From contig NZ_CP115167.1 of NCBI RefSeq assembly GCF_028622095.1, forward strand, positions 62,001 to 126,000: DNA of 64,000 bases, in the 5' to 3' direction. Under the pieces are notes generated by a model. The model did not search any database and was not told where the DNA came from. It saw nothing but the letters and a program-made list of their open reading frames with translations. The DNA comes from Deinococcus aquaticus (GTDB lineage: Bacteria > Deinococcota > Deinococci > Deinococcales > Deinococcaceae). Positions within the stretch are counted from its first letter, which is position 1. Each line of letters starts with the position of its first letter. This document shows, piece by piece, positions 9,417 to 16,923 of the stretch. Position numbers and translations under genes: made by a program.

Positions 9417-9734
9417 ATGCCGAAACCATCCCCGACTGCCAAACCCGCCACCACTGCCTCCAAAATCGCCAAGACCGAACTGGTCGACCGGGTCGCCGCC
9501 GAGACTGGCCTGACCAAGAAACAGGCCGGTGATGCATTCGACGCCCTGATCGATGGCATCGTCAGCGGCCTGAAGAATGGCCAGAGCGTGGGCCTGCCCG
9601 GCCTGGGCACCCTGAGCGTCCGCGCGACCGCCGCCCGGACCGGCGTGAAGCCCGGCACCAGCGAGAAGATCCAGATCCCGGCCGGCAAGAAAGTCGGGTT
9701 CAAGGTTGCCAGCGCCCTGAAAGACACCCTGTAA
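9417..9734 (+). CDS. hup: HU-family histone-like DNA-binding protein
   Basis: 105 aa. Residues about 17-105 are the HU/IHF fold: [18 protein letters not shown], the dimer helices, and the beta-arm ([21 protein letters not shown]). A 16-residue Pro/Ala/Lys/Ser-rich N-terminal extension is typical of deinococcal HU. It binds and bends DNA as a dimer. ATG 9417 chosen because it begins this extension; CAGGAT 6 nt upstream could be a leaderless -10. Confidence 0.9.
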   Translation: MPKPSPTAKPATTASKIAKTELVDRVAAETGLTKKQAGDAFDALIDGIVSGLKNGQSVGLPGLGTLSVRATAARTGVKPGTSEKIQIPAGKKVGFKVASALKDTL

Positions 9735-9747
9735 CGCGGCAAGACTA

Positions 9748-9777
9748 GCGCCGGGCCTCACGTTCGAGGCCCGGCGC
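9748..9777 (+). terminator. strong hairpin terminator after HU gene
   Basis: A perfect 12-bp stem (GCGCCGGGCCTC, 9748-9759, with 9766-9777) and a 6-nt loop lie between the convergent genes ending at 9734 and 9787. Confidence 0.75.
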
Positions 9778-9786
9778 TTCGTGTGA

Positions 9787-10122
9787 TCAGTCGCCGAGGG
9801 GCAGCGGGCTGGTCAGGGGGCGGTCGCGCTGCCCGGTCAGATCCTGTCCGGGCGTGGTCTGGGCGAAGCGTTCGGCGAGGGCTGTGAGCTGGGCGGTGCT
9901 CACCAGGGCGCCGAGCAGGCGGGAGCGGGCGCTGAGGCTGGGGGTGGCGCGGTACAGGCCGGGCTGGACGGCCTGGGCGCTGCCGACGTGCCGACCGTTC
10001 CAGGTGAGGGCCGGGGGCAGGCCGGGGCGGGTGACGAGCCCCACTCCGGTGGGCGGGGCGCGCAACTCCTCGGCAATGTAGGCGTCGGGGGTGGGGGACG
10101 GCTCGACCTGGGCGGGGTTCAT
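9787..10122 (-). CDS. hypothetical protein (111 aa)
   Basis: Second gene of a two-gene unit; ATG overlaps the stop of the upstream zinc-ribbon gene (ATGA), with AGGAGG upstream. Pro/Leu-rich, no membrane segment, no recognised domain. Translational coupling makes co-function with the zinc-ribbon protein likely. Confidence 0.65.
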   Translation of the reverse strand: MNPAQVEPSPTPDAYIAEELRAPPTGVGLVTRPGLPPALTWNGRHVGSAQAVQPGLYRATPSLSARSRLLGALVSTAQLTALAERFAQTTPGQDLTGQRDRPLTSPLPLGD

Positions 10123-10295
10123 GCGGTCGCCTCCTGGCCGTGCTCGTCGGTTTCCAGCTCGCAGCTCAGGCATTCGTGGCCTTCGAGCTGGCCGGTGGGG
10201 TCGTGGTGCAGGGCGATGAAGGCGGGGTGGCCGCAGCGGGGGCAGCTGGGGCCGGGTTCGAGGTGGGGGCCGGGCTGGGTGAAGGTGTCAGGCAT
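10119..10295 (-). CDS. small zinc-ribbon protein (58 aa)
   Basis: Two CxxC pairs (Cys18/Cys21 and Cys42/Cys45) spaced 20 residues apart form a clear zinc ribbon. Leaderless: the hexamer AATCAT ends 6 nt before the ATG, and the shared CACAC promoter lies upstream. First gene of a pair with the 111-aa protein. Likely a nucleic-acid or protein-binding adaptor. Confidence 0.75.
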   Translation of the reverse strand: MPDTFTQPGPHLEPGPSCPRCGHPAFIALHHDPTGQLEGHECLSCELETDEHGQEATA

Positions 10296-10344
10296 GAGTA
10301 TATGATTTCTCTTTATGCGGGCGGGGTGGTGTGTCTATTCTGTG
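10296..10344 (-). promoter_or_regulatory. CACAC-type promoter, copy 1
   Basis: Minus strand: CACAGA (10339-10344), 5 nt, CACACC (10328-10333), 20 nt including GCAT, then AATCAT (10302-10307) and 6 nt to the ATG at 10295. It overlaps the 3' end of the gene ending at 10313. Confidence 0.75.
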
Positions 10345-11119
10345 GCAGCAACCGCCGCGCCACGCTGGCCTGCGACGCGGCTGCGTCGACCAGCTGCACG
10401 CCCCGCTCGACCGCCTGAAGCGCGTCGCGCACCTCGGGATTCCCGGCCGCATCCAGGGCCAGGACGCGCAGCAGGCGGCGCAGGTCCGGGCTCAGGCGGG
10501 CCAGGGCGTCCTCCAGGCGCGCAAGGCGCACCTCGGTGCTCTGCTCCGCCAGCGTGGTCATCGCGGCCGCGAACGCCCGCGCCTTGGCCTCCTCGTGCCG
10601 GGCGTAATAGCGGCCGTCCAGGAACCAGCCCCAGAACCGGGCACGTGAGCCCTCGACCTGCAGGCGGAAGCGGCGGGTACTCACCGGCAGGCGGCCCTCG
10701 CCGTCGTCCAGGATCGCGGTGACGCTCCCGTCCCGGCTCGACCCGACCAGCCGCTCGCCCTGCCCGTCGCGGACCGCCTCGAACGGCACGAACTGGCGGC
10801 TGAGCCCGTCCCAGGTCGCGCCCCGGCTCTCGGTGCTGGAGAACAGCTGCAGGTCAGAGAACGCCGCGCTGTACGCCGCCTGCAGGAACACGTAATCGGT
10901 GGGGGTGCCGCCGGGCAGGGTGAGCGCGCCGGTGATCACGCCCCCCTGGACGAACACGGTGAGGTGACCGGACCGCGCGCGGGCCTCGGCGAGCTGGGCG
11001 GCGGCGCCGGGGGCCACGGGCAGGTGCAGGTCGAGGCCTTCGAGGATGCGCAGGTGGGCGAGGGCACCCTCGACGAGCGGGCTGGGGAGGATCACGGTGG
11101 CGTTGCGGTAACTGGTCAT
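10313..11119 (-). CDS. hypothetical protein (268 aa)
   Basis: Second gene of the unit started by promoter copy 2; CAGGAG precedes the ATG. Residues 1-150 look like a beta-rich domain with Gly turns; residues about 165-185 hold a Phe/Trp/Tyr cluster (FWGWFLDGRYYARHEE); the last 80 residues are helical and may form a coiled coil. No family recognised. Its last 30 nt contain the next unit's promoter. Confidence 0.7.
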   Translation of the reverse strand: MTSYRNATVILPSPLVEGALAHLRILEGLDLHLPVAPGAAAQLAEARARSGHLTVFVQGGVITGALTLPGGTPTDYVFLQAAYSAAFSDLQLFSSTESRGATWDGLSRQFVPFEAVRDGQGERLVGSSRDGSVTAILDDGEGRLPVSTRRFRLQVEGSRARFWGWFLDGRYYARHEEAKARAFAAAMTTLAEQSTEVRLARLEDALARLSPDLRRLLRVLALDAAGNPEVRDALQAVERGVQLVDAAASQASVARRLLPQNRHTTPPA

Positions 11120-11179
11120 GGGGTCTCCTGGGGAAGGGCCCGCCCCGGCCGGTCGCGCGGGGCGGGCAGGGGAAGGGGT

Positions 11180-11725
11180 TCAGGCGGCGCGGCCGTCGCG
11201 CACGGTCAGGTGGAGTGCCCGGTGGGTGAGCTGGAAGCCCGCGAGGTTGCGCGGGACGCCCTGGCCGGAGTCGCTGATGAACAGGGCGTGGCCGCTGGGC
11301 AGGAGGCTGTGCAGTCCGAGGTGGCGGGGGCCGTCCTTGAGGATGTCGAACTTCAGACCGTGCACGAGATCCGCCCAGCTGGTCACGCCTTCACGGTGGG
11401 CGACCGCGTCACACCAGGCGGGCGCGGCGCGGCTGGCCTCCAGTAGGTAGGCGTGTGGTTCGAGTTCGTCGGCAGGCGTGACGTTGATCGCGACGATGTG
11501 CAGGCCGGTCTCGTCGGTGTGGAGGGTGACGCGGTCGGCGTGCTGGGCGTGGCGGGTAGCCGCGGCGCGCAGGTCGGCCTGGATCTCGGGCGCGACGGTC
11601 ATCATCGCCTCGACGTCGTCGGTGGTGCGGACGTGCGCGGTGCGCTGGCCGTCCCAGTCGTGGGGCAGGGTGAGCAGGGCGTTGATGATGGTGCGGCGGC
11701 CGGTGGGGGAGATGAGTTCGTTCAT
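11180..11725 (-). CDS. hypothetical protein, paralogue A (181 aa)
   Basis: Leaderless from promoter copy 2. Clearly paralogous to the gene at 11840-12397: shared blocks include LTLP..WDG, DVEAMMTVAPE, QADLRAAA, DE(T/A)GLHIVA, DAVA.REG and WADL.HGL. The conserved acidic/Trp blocks suggest one compact domain. No known family recognised. Confidence 0.75.
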   Translation of the reverse strand: MNELISPTGRRTIINALLTLPHDWDGQRTAHVRTTDDVEAMMTVAPEIQADLRAAATRHAQHADRVTLHTDETGLHIVAINVTPADELEPHAYLLEASRAAPAWCDAVAHREGVTSWADLVHGLKFDILKDGPRHLGLHSLLPSGHALFISDSGQGVPRNLAGFQLTHRALHLTVRDGRAA

Positions 11726-11773
11726 GGCTATATGATCTCATTTAATGCGGAGGTATGGTGTGCCACTTGTGTG
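11726..11773 (-). promoter_or_regulatory. CACAC-type promoter, copy 2
   Basis: CACACA (11768-11773), 5 nt, CACACC (11757-11762), 19 nt including GCAT, GATCAT (11732-11737), 6 nt, ATG at 11725. The only copy with a 19-nt rather than 20-nt gap; GCAT keeps its 7-nt distance to the -10. Confidence 0.75.
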
Positions 11774-11839
11774 TCGGAGCCGGACAAACGAGCGCCGGAC
11801 CCGGCAAGTCACGCGGGTCCGGCAGCAGGGGGCGGGGGC

Positions 11840-12397
11840 TCAGGCCGCGGGGAACAGCTCGGTCACCTCACCGCCCCGAACGAACAGGTAGAACGTCTCT
11901 TCCGCAATGGACTCGTCGGCCACGCCCACGTAGAAGTCCTGCAGGGTGTCCGGGAGGCGCGAGTCCCCGTTGGTCAGGCTCATGGCGTGCCCGTTCGGCA
12001 GCGGCGCGACCAGGGCGGCACACCCACCCCCGGTGTCCTGCGGCGCGAACTCCAGGCCGTGGGTCAGGTCCGCCCAGTCCTGCGCGCCCTCGCGGCGGGC
12101 GACCGCGTCACAGGCCTCAGGGGACGCGCGGTAGGCCTCGGCCAGCAGCGCCTGCGCCTGGACCTGCGCGGCCGGCACGCGGCGGACCGCGACGATGTGC
12201 AGGCCGGCCTCGTCGGTGTACAGGGTGGCGCGGTCCCCGAACTTCTGGCCGTACGCGGCGGCGCGCAGGTCGGCCTGGGCGTCGGGGGCGACGGTCATCA
12301 TCGCCTCGACCTCGTCGGGGGTGGTGACGTGGATGGTGTGAACGCCATCCCAGTGGGCGGGTAGGGTCAGGGCGGCCGTGATCAGGGTGCGTTTCAT
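11840..12397 (-). CDS. hypothetical protein, paralogue B (185 aa)
   Basis: Tandem paralogue of the 181-aa protein just downstream, with an extra C-terminal beta-rich tail (about 140-185). Unlike most units here it has a short leader with GGAGGT before the ATG, so it is translated by Shine-Dalgarno. The shared promoter box lies upstream at 12428-12470. Confidence 0.75.
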   Translation of the reverse strand: MKRTLITAALTLPAHWDGVHTIHVTTPDEVEAMMTVAPDAQADLRAAAYGQKFGDRATLYTDEAGLHIVAVRRVPAAQVQAQALLAEAYRASPEACDAVARREGAQDWADLTHGLEFAPQDTGGGCAALVAPLPNGHAMSLTNGDSRLPDTLQDFYVGVADESIAEETFYLFVRGGEVTELFPAA

Positions 12398-12427
12398 AGG
12401 TACCTCCGGTGCGCTGGACACGTTGTA

Positions 12428-12470
12428 ATGATGGCATTTTATGCTGTGCATGTGGTGTGTCGTTTGTGTG
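12428..12470 (-). promoter_or_regulatory. CACAC-type promoter, copy 3
   Basis: CACACA (12465-12470), 5 nt, CACACC (12454-12459), 20 nt including GCAT, CATCAT (12428-12433). The ATG is 30 nt further on with an RBS, so the box is tied to the -10 rather than to the start codon. Confidence 0.75.
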
Positions 12471-12491
12471 TGGCACGGCGAGAACGCCGCC

Positions 12492-13115
12492 CTACACCGC
12501 CCGTGCCAGATCGAACAACCCCGGCTGCCCCGCTCCCGCCTCCACCCACCCCTGCACGTCCCGCAGGCCCCGCTCCACGCCGGTGAAGCGCAGGTAGGTG
12601 CCGTCACACGAATCCGCGCCCAGCGCCACGCAGGCCTGCACCCGCCGCGCACTGTTCACCCGCCCCACGTGCACGCCCCAGTACCCCAGCGCCCCCGCCT
12701 GGGCGATCAGCGCCGGGCCGTGCCGCCCCCGCCACGCGTCCGACCCGGCAAGGAACAGCCAGTTCGCACTTTCGGGCAGCGCCAGCGCCTCCTGACCGTC
12801 CTGCGCCACGACCGCCACCGGGAAGTCGTGCGCCTCGATCACGGACCGCCAGCGCGGGAACAGCGCCAGGGTGGCCGCCGCGTCCCCCACCACGTCCGGC
12901 GCGGCCACGAACAGGCAGCGCGGGGCGAACGGCCGCAGCCGCTCCAGATGCGCGAGAAACGCCGCCGCCTGGAAGTGCCCGGTGAACCCGTCGTTGTCAC
13001 TCGCCCACCAGCGACCCTCTGCGAGCGGCGCCAGTCCCCGCACCCGGGGGCCCACCATGACCCCGACGTGCGGCGACGCGCCCCCCAGCCGGCTGCCGGT
13101 GGCCACCAGGTACAT
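12492..13115 (-). CDS. phage-type TGT/DpdA-like protein (207 aa)
   Basis: Start ATG 13115. Blocks match a family common in phages and related to the tRNA-guanine transglycosylase fold: a WWASDNDGF block (about 42-50), CLFVAAPDVVGDAAAT (about 75-90), VAVVAQDG (about 110), FLAGSDAW (about 130) and GVHVGRVNSARRVQACVALGADSCDGTYL (about 150-180). TGT/DpdA enzymes exchange guanine for a 7-deazaguanine in tRNA or DNA. The conserved Asp pair is consistent, but no queuosine-pathway genes are nearby. Third gene of an operon from 13932. Confidence 0.55.
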   Translation of the reverse strand: MYLVATGSRLGGASPHVGVMVGPRVRGLAPLAEGRWWASDNDGFTGHFQAAAFLAHLERLRPFAPRCLFVAAPDVVGDAAATLALFPRWRSVIEAHDFPVAVVAQDGQEALALPESANWLFLAGSDAWRGRHGPALIAQAGALGYWGVHVGRVNSARRVQACVALGADSCDGTYLRFTGVERGLRDVQGWVEAGAGQPGLFDLARAV

Positions 13116-13117
13116 CG

Positions 13118-13504
13118 TCACGCCGCCACCCGCAGCCGCAGGAGCATCTCGCCCAACTCGCGCCGCCGCGTGAACACGTCGAAGATCCGGTCCAGCGCGG
13201 CCCGCTCGTCGGGCGTGAAGCGGGGACCGTACACCCACAGCAGCTGCGCGGTGTGCGCCCGACCCCACGCGAGGAGGGCTCCAAGCGCCTCGTCCCGCGC
13301 GGCCCGGGCGGCGGTCAGACCCAGCTCATCGTCCGCCTGATCCATCAGCTCGGCCCACTGGTCCTCGGTGCAGTCGCCGTGATCGAGGCGCAGGGTCAGC
13401 AGGTCCTGCACGAAGGCCACGTCGACCGCCACCCGCCGCACCTCCTCGCGGGCCAGGGCGTAGTTGCGCTGCACGGGGTGCAGGTGCGCCCAGCGCCCGC
13501 TCAC
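13118..13504 (-). CDS. hypothetical helical protein (128 aa)
   Basis: GTG start overlapping the upstream stop (GTGA). Almost wholly alpha-helical, rich in Ala/Arg/Leu/Glu with Trp residues, no membrane segment. Translationally coupled between the 143-aa protein and the TGT-like protein. No family recognised. Confidence 0.7.
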   Translation of the reverse strand: MSGRWAHLHPVQRNYALAREEVRRVAVDVAFVQDLLTLRLDHGDCTEDQWAELMDQADDELGLTAARAARDEALGALLAWGRAHTAQLLWVYGPRFTPDERAALDRIFDVFTRRRELGEMLLRLRVAA

Positions 13505-13932
13505 GCGGCCCCCCGGATCAGGCGGGCCGCGTAGCCGCGCACCTGCTCGGCCTCGTGGGGCTGCACCTGGGTGAGGCTGCTGATCACGCGGCCCAGCGCG
13601 GCGCTCGCCACGGCGTAGTGATTCCCGGCCAGGATGCCAGCCAGGGCGAGGTCACGGTGCAGGCGGCTGGCGGCGGGCTTGGGCAGCCCGATGCGGACCT
13701 CCTCGCGCAGCTGCACCTGACCGTCGCGTTTGGCGCGGTTGAGGATGGCGACGGCGGCCGCCTCGGTCGCGTCCCGGCCGTCCACGCTGGCGCTGATGAC
13801 GCCCTGGCCGTCAGCGGCGAGGGTCACGCGGTGCTGGCCGAGGATGACCGGGGCGGTGCCGGACTCGTAGCGGCCGTAGAGGGTGACGTTCCAGGTGCGG
13901 GTGATGTGGCGGGGTTTGGTATGGTTGCGCAT
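13501..13932 (-). CDS. hypothetical protein (143 aa)
   Basis: First gene of a three-gene unit. It has an AAGGAG RBS and a leader of about 75 nt from the shared promoter at 14014-14056. N-terminal half is beta-rich with Gly turns, C-terminal half helical. No recognised domain. Confidence 0.7.
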   Translation of the reverse strand: MRNHTKPRHITRTWNVTLYGRYESGTAPVILGQHRVTLAADGQGVISASVDGRDATEAAAVAILNRAKRDGQVQLREEVRIGLPKPAASRLHRDLALAGILAGNHYAVASAALGRVISSLTQVQPHEAEQVRGYAARLIRGAA

Positions 13933-14011
13933 GGCCTTGCTCCTTGATGGGGGTGGGGTTTGAGGTGGCGCGGTGAATCTTGGCGGACGATCCGCGCCCT
14001 TCTCTTGTTAA

Positions 14012-14287
14012 TTATGATGGCAGATTGTGCGCGTGTATTGGTGTGAATAACCTGTGCTCCCACGGGTCCGGCTCGAACGGAAAGCGGCCCCCCGCCTGCG
14101 CGAAGCGCTCGACCGTCACCCAGGCGTACTCGACTGGCGCGAAGCCCTCCACCCAGATCGACGGCCACGCCCGCTCCGCCCCGATCACCCGCGCCGGACG
14201 TTCCTCCCCGCCCGGCAACACGGCCGTCCAGGCGGCCAGACCGACCAGCTCGTACCTTCTATCTCGGGAAATATCGCTGTTTCTCAT
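14012..14287 (-). CDS. hypothetical protein (91 aa)
   Basis: ATG 14287 preferred to GTG 14308 because it stands 5 nt after the AACAAT hexamer of promoter copy 5. Trp/Pro-rich, ends in His/Leu/Pro. Its 3' end overlaps the promoter of the next unit. Divergent from the tandem-HTH gene. Confidence 0.6.
   Translation of the reverse strand: MRNSDISRDRRYELVGLAAWTAVLPGGEERPARVIGAERAWPSIWVEGFAPVEYAWVTVERFAQAGGRFPFEPDPWEHRLFTPIHAHNLPS
14014..14056 (-). promoter_or_regulatory. CACAC-type promoter, copy 4
   Basis: CACAGG (14051-14056), 5 nt, CACACC (14040-14045), 20 nt (GCAC in place of GCAT), CATCAT (14014-14019). Followed by a leader with an RBS rather than an immediate start codon. Confidence 0.7.
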
Positions 14288-14335
14288 ACCTGATTGTTGC
14301 TCTGACACGATGGAAACAGGTGTGTCTCATCTGTG
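14288..14335 (-). promoter_or_regulatory. CACAC-type promoter, copy 5 (divergent, degenerate spacer)
   Basis: CACAGA (14330-14335), 5 nt, CACACC (14319-14324), 20 nt lacking GCAT, then AACAAT and the ATG at 14287. The same half-sites abut the plus-strand -10 TAAGAT (14336-14341) of the tandem-HTH gene, so one protein bound here could act on both directions. Confidence 0.6.
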
Positions 14336-14349
14336 TAAGATTGCTTTTC

Positions 14350-14988
14350 ATGCGCCCGGTGCGCATGATGACGGACATGCCCACCACCACGCCCGCCGCC
14401 CCACCCGACCGCGACCAACTGATCGCCACCCTGACCGCCGCCGCCCGCGAGCGCGCCGCCGCCCTCGGCCTGGACCGCGTGGAACTCGCCCGCCGCGTCC
14501 ACGACACCAGCGAGCCCACCAGTCACCAGATCAGCGACCTCGACCGCATCCTGAACGGCCGCCGCCTGGGCCTGCTCGCCGCCACGGGCCTGAAACTGCT
14601 CGACGTGCTCGGCCTGCAGGAACTCCGCCCCGTCTGGGGTCCCGTGGACCCCGGGCCCAGCCAGCGGGCCGCGAACCTCAGCGCCGCCACCGACCTGCGC
14701 CTGGGCACCGACACCAGCATCCGCGGCCGCCTGACCTACGCCGCCGCGCGCCGCGCCGTGGAGATCGGCATGACGCGCGAGGAACTCGCCCGCCGCGCCG
14801 GCCTGGTCGACCTGGACCGCGACCCGCCACCGCCGGACCACACCCTGAGGGCCATCGCGACGAGGTACATGACCGGCCGGACCAGCCTGCTGACCAGCAA
14901 TGGCCTGGACGTGCTGCGCGCCCTGGGCCTGGTGGAACTTCAGCCGGTCTGGCGTGCGCCCCGCAAGACCCGCAGCGGGAAGGCGTGA
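14350..14988 (+). CDS. tandem helix-turn-helix protein (212 aa)
   Basis: ATG 14350 chosen because TAAGAT (14336-14341) lies 8 nt upstream. Two similar domains: about residues 25-95 and 120-200, each with an ELARR helix (RVELARRV and REELARRA) and ending in LGL.EL.PVW. This is an internal duplication of an XRE-like HTH domain. Two DNA-reading domains in one chain would suit two direct half-sites 11 bp apart. The gene sits upstream of parA, so it may regulate partition, the CACAC units, or both. Function inferred. Confidence 0.65.
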   Translation: MRPVRMMTDMPTTTPAAPPDRDQLIATLTAAARERAAALGLDRVELARRVHDTSEPTSHQISDLDRILNGRRLGLLAATGLKLLDVLGLQELRPVWGPVDPGPSQRAANLSAATDLRLGTDTSIRGRLTYAAARRAVEIGMTREELARRAGLVDLDRDPPPPDHTLRAIATRYMTGRTSLLTSNGLDVLRALGLVELQPVWRAPRKTRSGKA

Positions 14989-15038
14989 GCCTGCTCACAC
15001 GGGTGCAAGCCCCCGCGCACGCGTGCTACCGTGGCCGC

Positions 15039-15086
15039 GTGATACCCGAGATTTCCGAGGCAGAACGCAGTCTGGAGCGCGTGTGA
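15039..15086 (+). CDS. 15-aa leader ORF coupled to parA
   Basis: GTG at 15039 lies 6 nt after TACCGT (15027-15032), the leaderless pattern, and opens a 15-codon frame whose TGA overlaps the parA GTG (GTGTGAG). This would let ribosomes that start on the leaderless mRNA reinitiate at parA, which has no RBS. Confidence 0.45.
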   Translation: MIPEISEAERSLERV

Positions 15087-15709
15087 GTCGCGGTCCCATC
15101 CTCATCGGCATGGCCAGCCTGAAAGGTGGCGTCGGCAAGACCACCAGCGCCGTGCATATCGCTGGGCGCTTCGCCGAGCAGGGCCGGAAGGTCCTCCTGG
15201 CGGACGGCGACCGCATCCGCACCGCGACCACCTGGGCGGCCCGCGGGCACCTGCCGTTCACGGTCGGCAGTGAACGCAGCCTCGCGCGCGCCGCCGAGTA
15301 CGACGTCGTGATCATCGACAGTCGCGGCGGACCCGAGACCGTGGAACTGGTGGAACTCGCGCAGGCCTGCCATCAGCTGGTGCTGCCGGTGCAGGCGGAC
15401 ATTCCCAGCATCGACGGAGCGCAGCAGACCGTGAACGTCCTGCGGGAGCATGGCGTGCGGGACGAGCAGTTCGTGGTGATGCTGACCCGCGTGAAGAAAC
15501 AACGGGTGGGCGAGGGGCGCGAGGCGATCAGCAGCCTGAGCATGCCGCTGCTGACCGGGAAGATCCGGCAGAGTGACGCGTTCATCGACGCGGCGAACGA
15601 GGGGGTACTGGTGCGGGACGTGCGGGGCAACAAACTGGCCAAGAGCTGCTGGCAGGACTACATCGACGTGACCCGCGAACTCGAAGCGCGGATCGGGGCG
15701 CGGGCATGA
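15083..15709 (+). CDS. parA: ParA-family partition ATPase (208 aa)
   Basis: Deviant Walker A KGGVGKTT begins at residue 14; Walker A' IIDSRGG about 77-83 and an LPVQAD segment about 107-112. Small ParA without N-terminal HTH, the type Ib style, in which the partner protein autoregulates. It drives plasmid segregation through ATP-dependent nucleoid binding. GTG start overlaps the 15-aa leader; its stop overlaps the next ATG. Confidence 0.88.
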   Translation: MSRGPILIGMASLKGGVGKTTSAVHIAGRFAEQGRKVLLADGDRIRTATTWAARGHLPFTVGSERSLARAAEYDVVIIDSRGGPETVELVELAQACHQLVLPVQADIPSIDGAQQTVNVLREHGVRDEQFVVMLTRVKKQRVGEGREAISSLSMPLLTGKIRQSDAFIDAANEGVLVRDVRGNKLAKSCWQDYIDVTRELEARIGARA

Positions 15710-16173
15710 GCGGCAAGCGCAGCGGCCTGCTCGGCGGGCTGGACGCCCTGCGGCAGAACCGGCCCCGGGACGACGAGGACGGCGGCGAGCAGCAGGCCGC
15801 GCAGACTCAGACCCCGCCCGCCCAGGCCGAGCCTGTCCCGGCGAAGCCCCGCGCGCCCCGGAAAGCCCCGGCGAAGGCGACTCCAGCCCAGAAACCGGCT
15901 GCAGCTCCGGCCCGCCCGGCCGGTGGGGTGACCCTGCCTGCGTGGGACGGCGGGACGGCCAGCCGGAACGGCGGGAAGAATCCGAACCTGGGGACGCGTG
16001 TGCGACCGGAGCTGAAAGCGGCCCTCGACCAGCTGGTGTACGGCCTGAAGCAACAGGGCTGGCCAGTGGATCATCATCACGTCGTGGAGCTGCTGCTCGA
16101 ACCCCTGCTCGACCAGGACGGTGTCGAGCGGATCATCGCCGAACTACCCGCCCGCCTGGGCCACCGCGACTGA
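15706..16173 (+). CDS. putative centromere-binding partner of ParA (155 aa)
   Basis: ATGA overlap with parA. Residues about 30-75 are a low-complexity Ala/Pro/Lys linker; residues about 95-140 (NLGTRVRPELKAALDQLVYGLK...) fit a ribbon-helix-helix domain as in ParG-like partners. The basic disordered part could stimulate ParA. Assignment rests on position and the C-terminal fold. Confidence 0.65.
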   Translation: MSGKRSGLLGGLDALRQNRPRDDEDGGEQQAAQTQTPPAQAEPVPAKPRAPRKAPAKATPAQKPAAAPARPAGGVTLPAWDGGTASRNGGKNPNLGTRVRPELKAALDQLVYGLKQQGWPVDHHHVVELLLEPLLDQDGVERIIAELPARLGHRD

Positions 16174-16193
16174 CCCTGGCCCGGAACACGACC

Positions 16194-16230
16194 GCGCCCC
16201 CGCCAGCCTGATCAGGGCTGGCGGGGGCGC
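16194..16230. terminator. bidirectional terminator
   Basis: A perfect 15-bp stem (16194-16208 with 16216-16230; GCGCCCCCGCCAGCC) around TGATCAG lies between the convergent genes ending at 16173 and 16241. Confidence 0.75.
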
Positions 16231-16240
16231 GGCGTTGGGC

Positions 16241-16609
16241 TCAGCGGGTCAGGGGGTGGATGAACGTCCAGGGCTGGCGCAGGCGTTCCTCCTGGCGCCC
16301 TGCCTCGGTGGCGGCGTCCAGTTCGGCCTGACGGCGGGCACGCAGGCCGGGCACGGTGAAGAACCCGAGGTGAGCGCCGGGCTGGCCGCGGTACGTGCCG
16401 GAGATCTCCAGGTCGTCGGCGGCGTAGCGGGTCACGTGCAGCGTGACGGGCTGCCCCAGGTCGGCGGGCGTGGACAGCAGCAGGGTCGGCTCTCCGGCCT
16501 GGGGGTCGGCGAAGCGCAGGACGTGCGTGACAGCGTCGGAGAGCGGGCCGGTGAAGGCGAGCTGCTGGGCGAGGCTGGGCTGGGCGGGCTGAGTGGTGGG
16601 GACAGACAT
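16241..16609 (-). CDS. hypothetical protein (122 aa)
   Basis: GGAGGT precedes the ATG at 16609. Second gene after the 70-aa gene. Middle part is beta-rich (TLLLSTPADLG, VTLHVTRYA), C-terminus is a basic/acidic helix with several Arg. No family recognised. Confidence 0.68.
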   Translation of the reverse strand: MSVPTTQPAQPSLAQQLAFTGPLSDAVTHVLRFADPQAGEPTLLLSTPADLGQPVTLHVTRYAADDLEISGTYRGQPGAHLGFFTVPGLRARRQAELDAATEAGRQEERLRQPWTFIHPLTR

Positions 16610-16661
16610 CGGGACCTCCAGAGTGGGGAGTGCCCCGGCTTTGACCGGGGCGGGGGACGGT

Positions 16662-16874
16662 TCAGGCGAGGGTGATGATGACGGCGACCGTTTCGCCGTC
16701 CAGCTGCTCGCCGTACCCGGCCCACTGCGCGAGGCCTTCTTCGGGCTGCCCGGCGACCCCGTGGTCGGCACCGTCGTGGGTGGGGGCGAGCAGCACGGGC
16801 GCGTGGCCGAGGCCGCGGGCGTCGAGGGCCTGCAGGGCTTTGATCATGTCGCGGACGGTCAGGGTGTCTTCCAT
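16662..16874 (-). CDS. small hypothetical protein (70 aa)
   Basis: Leaderless from promoter copy 6. The opening VRDMIKALQALD followed by APVLLAPTHDG is the pattern of small phage/plasmid proteins of unknown role (MKVxELIxxLxxLP-type). Acidic. Confidence 0.7.
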   Translation of the reverse strand: MEDTLTVRDMIKALQALDARGLGHAPVLLAPTHDGADHGVAGQPEEGLAQWAGYGEQLDGETVAVIITLA

Positions 16875-16923
16875 GCCTGTATGATGCCACATAATGCGTG
16901 AGTGTTGGTGTGTCAAAAGTGTG
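16875..16923 (-). promoter_or_regulatory. CACAC-type promoter, copy 6
   Basis: CACACT (16918-16923), 5 nt, CACACC (16907-16912), 20 nt with GCAT, CATCAT (16881-16886), 6 nt, ATG at 16874. Here the downstream half-site also reads TTGACA, a consensus -35, but 24 nt from the CATCAT. Confidence 0.75.
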
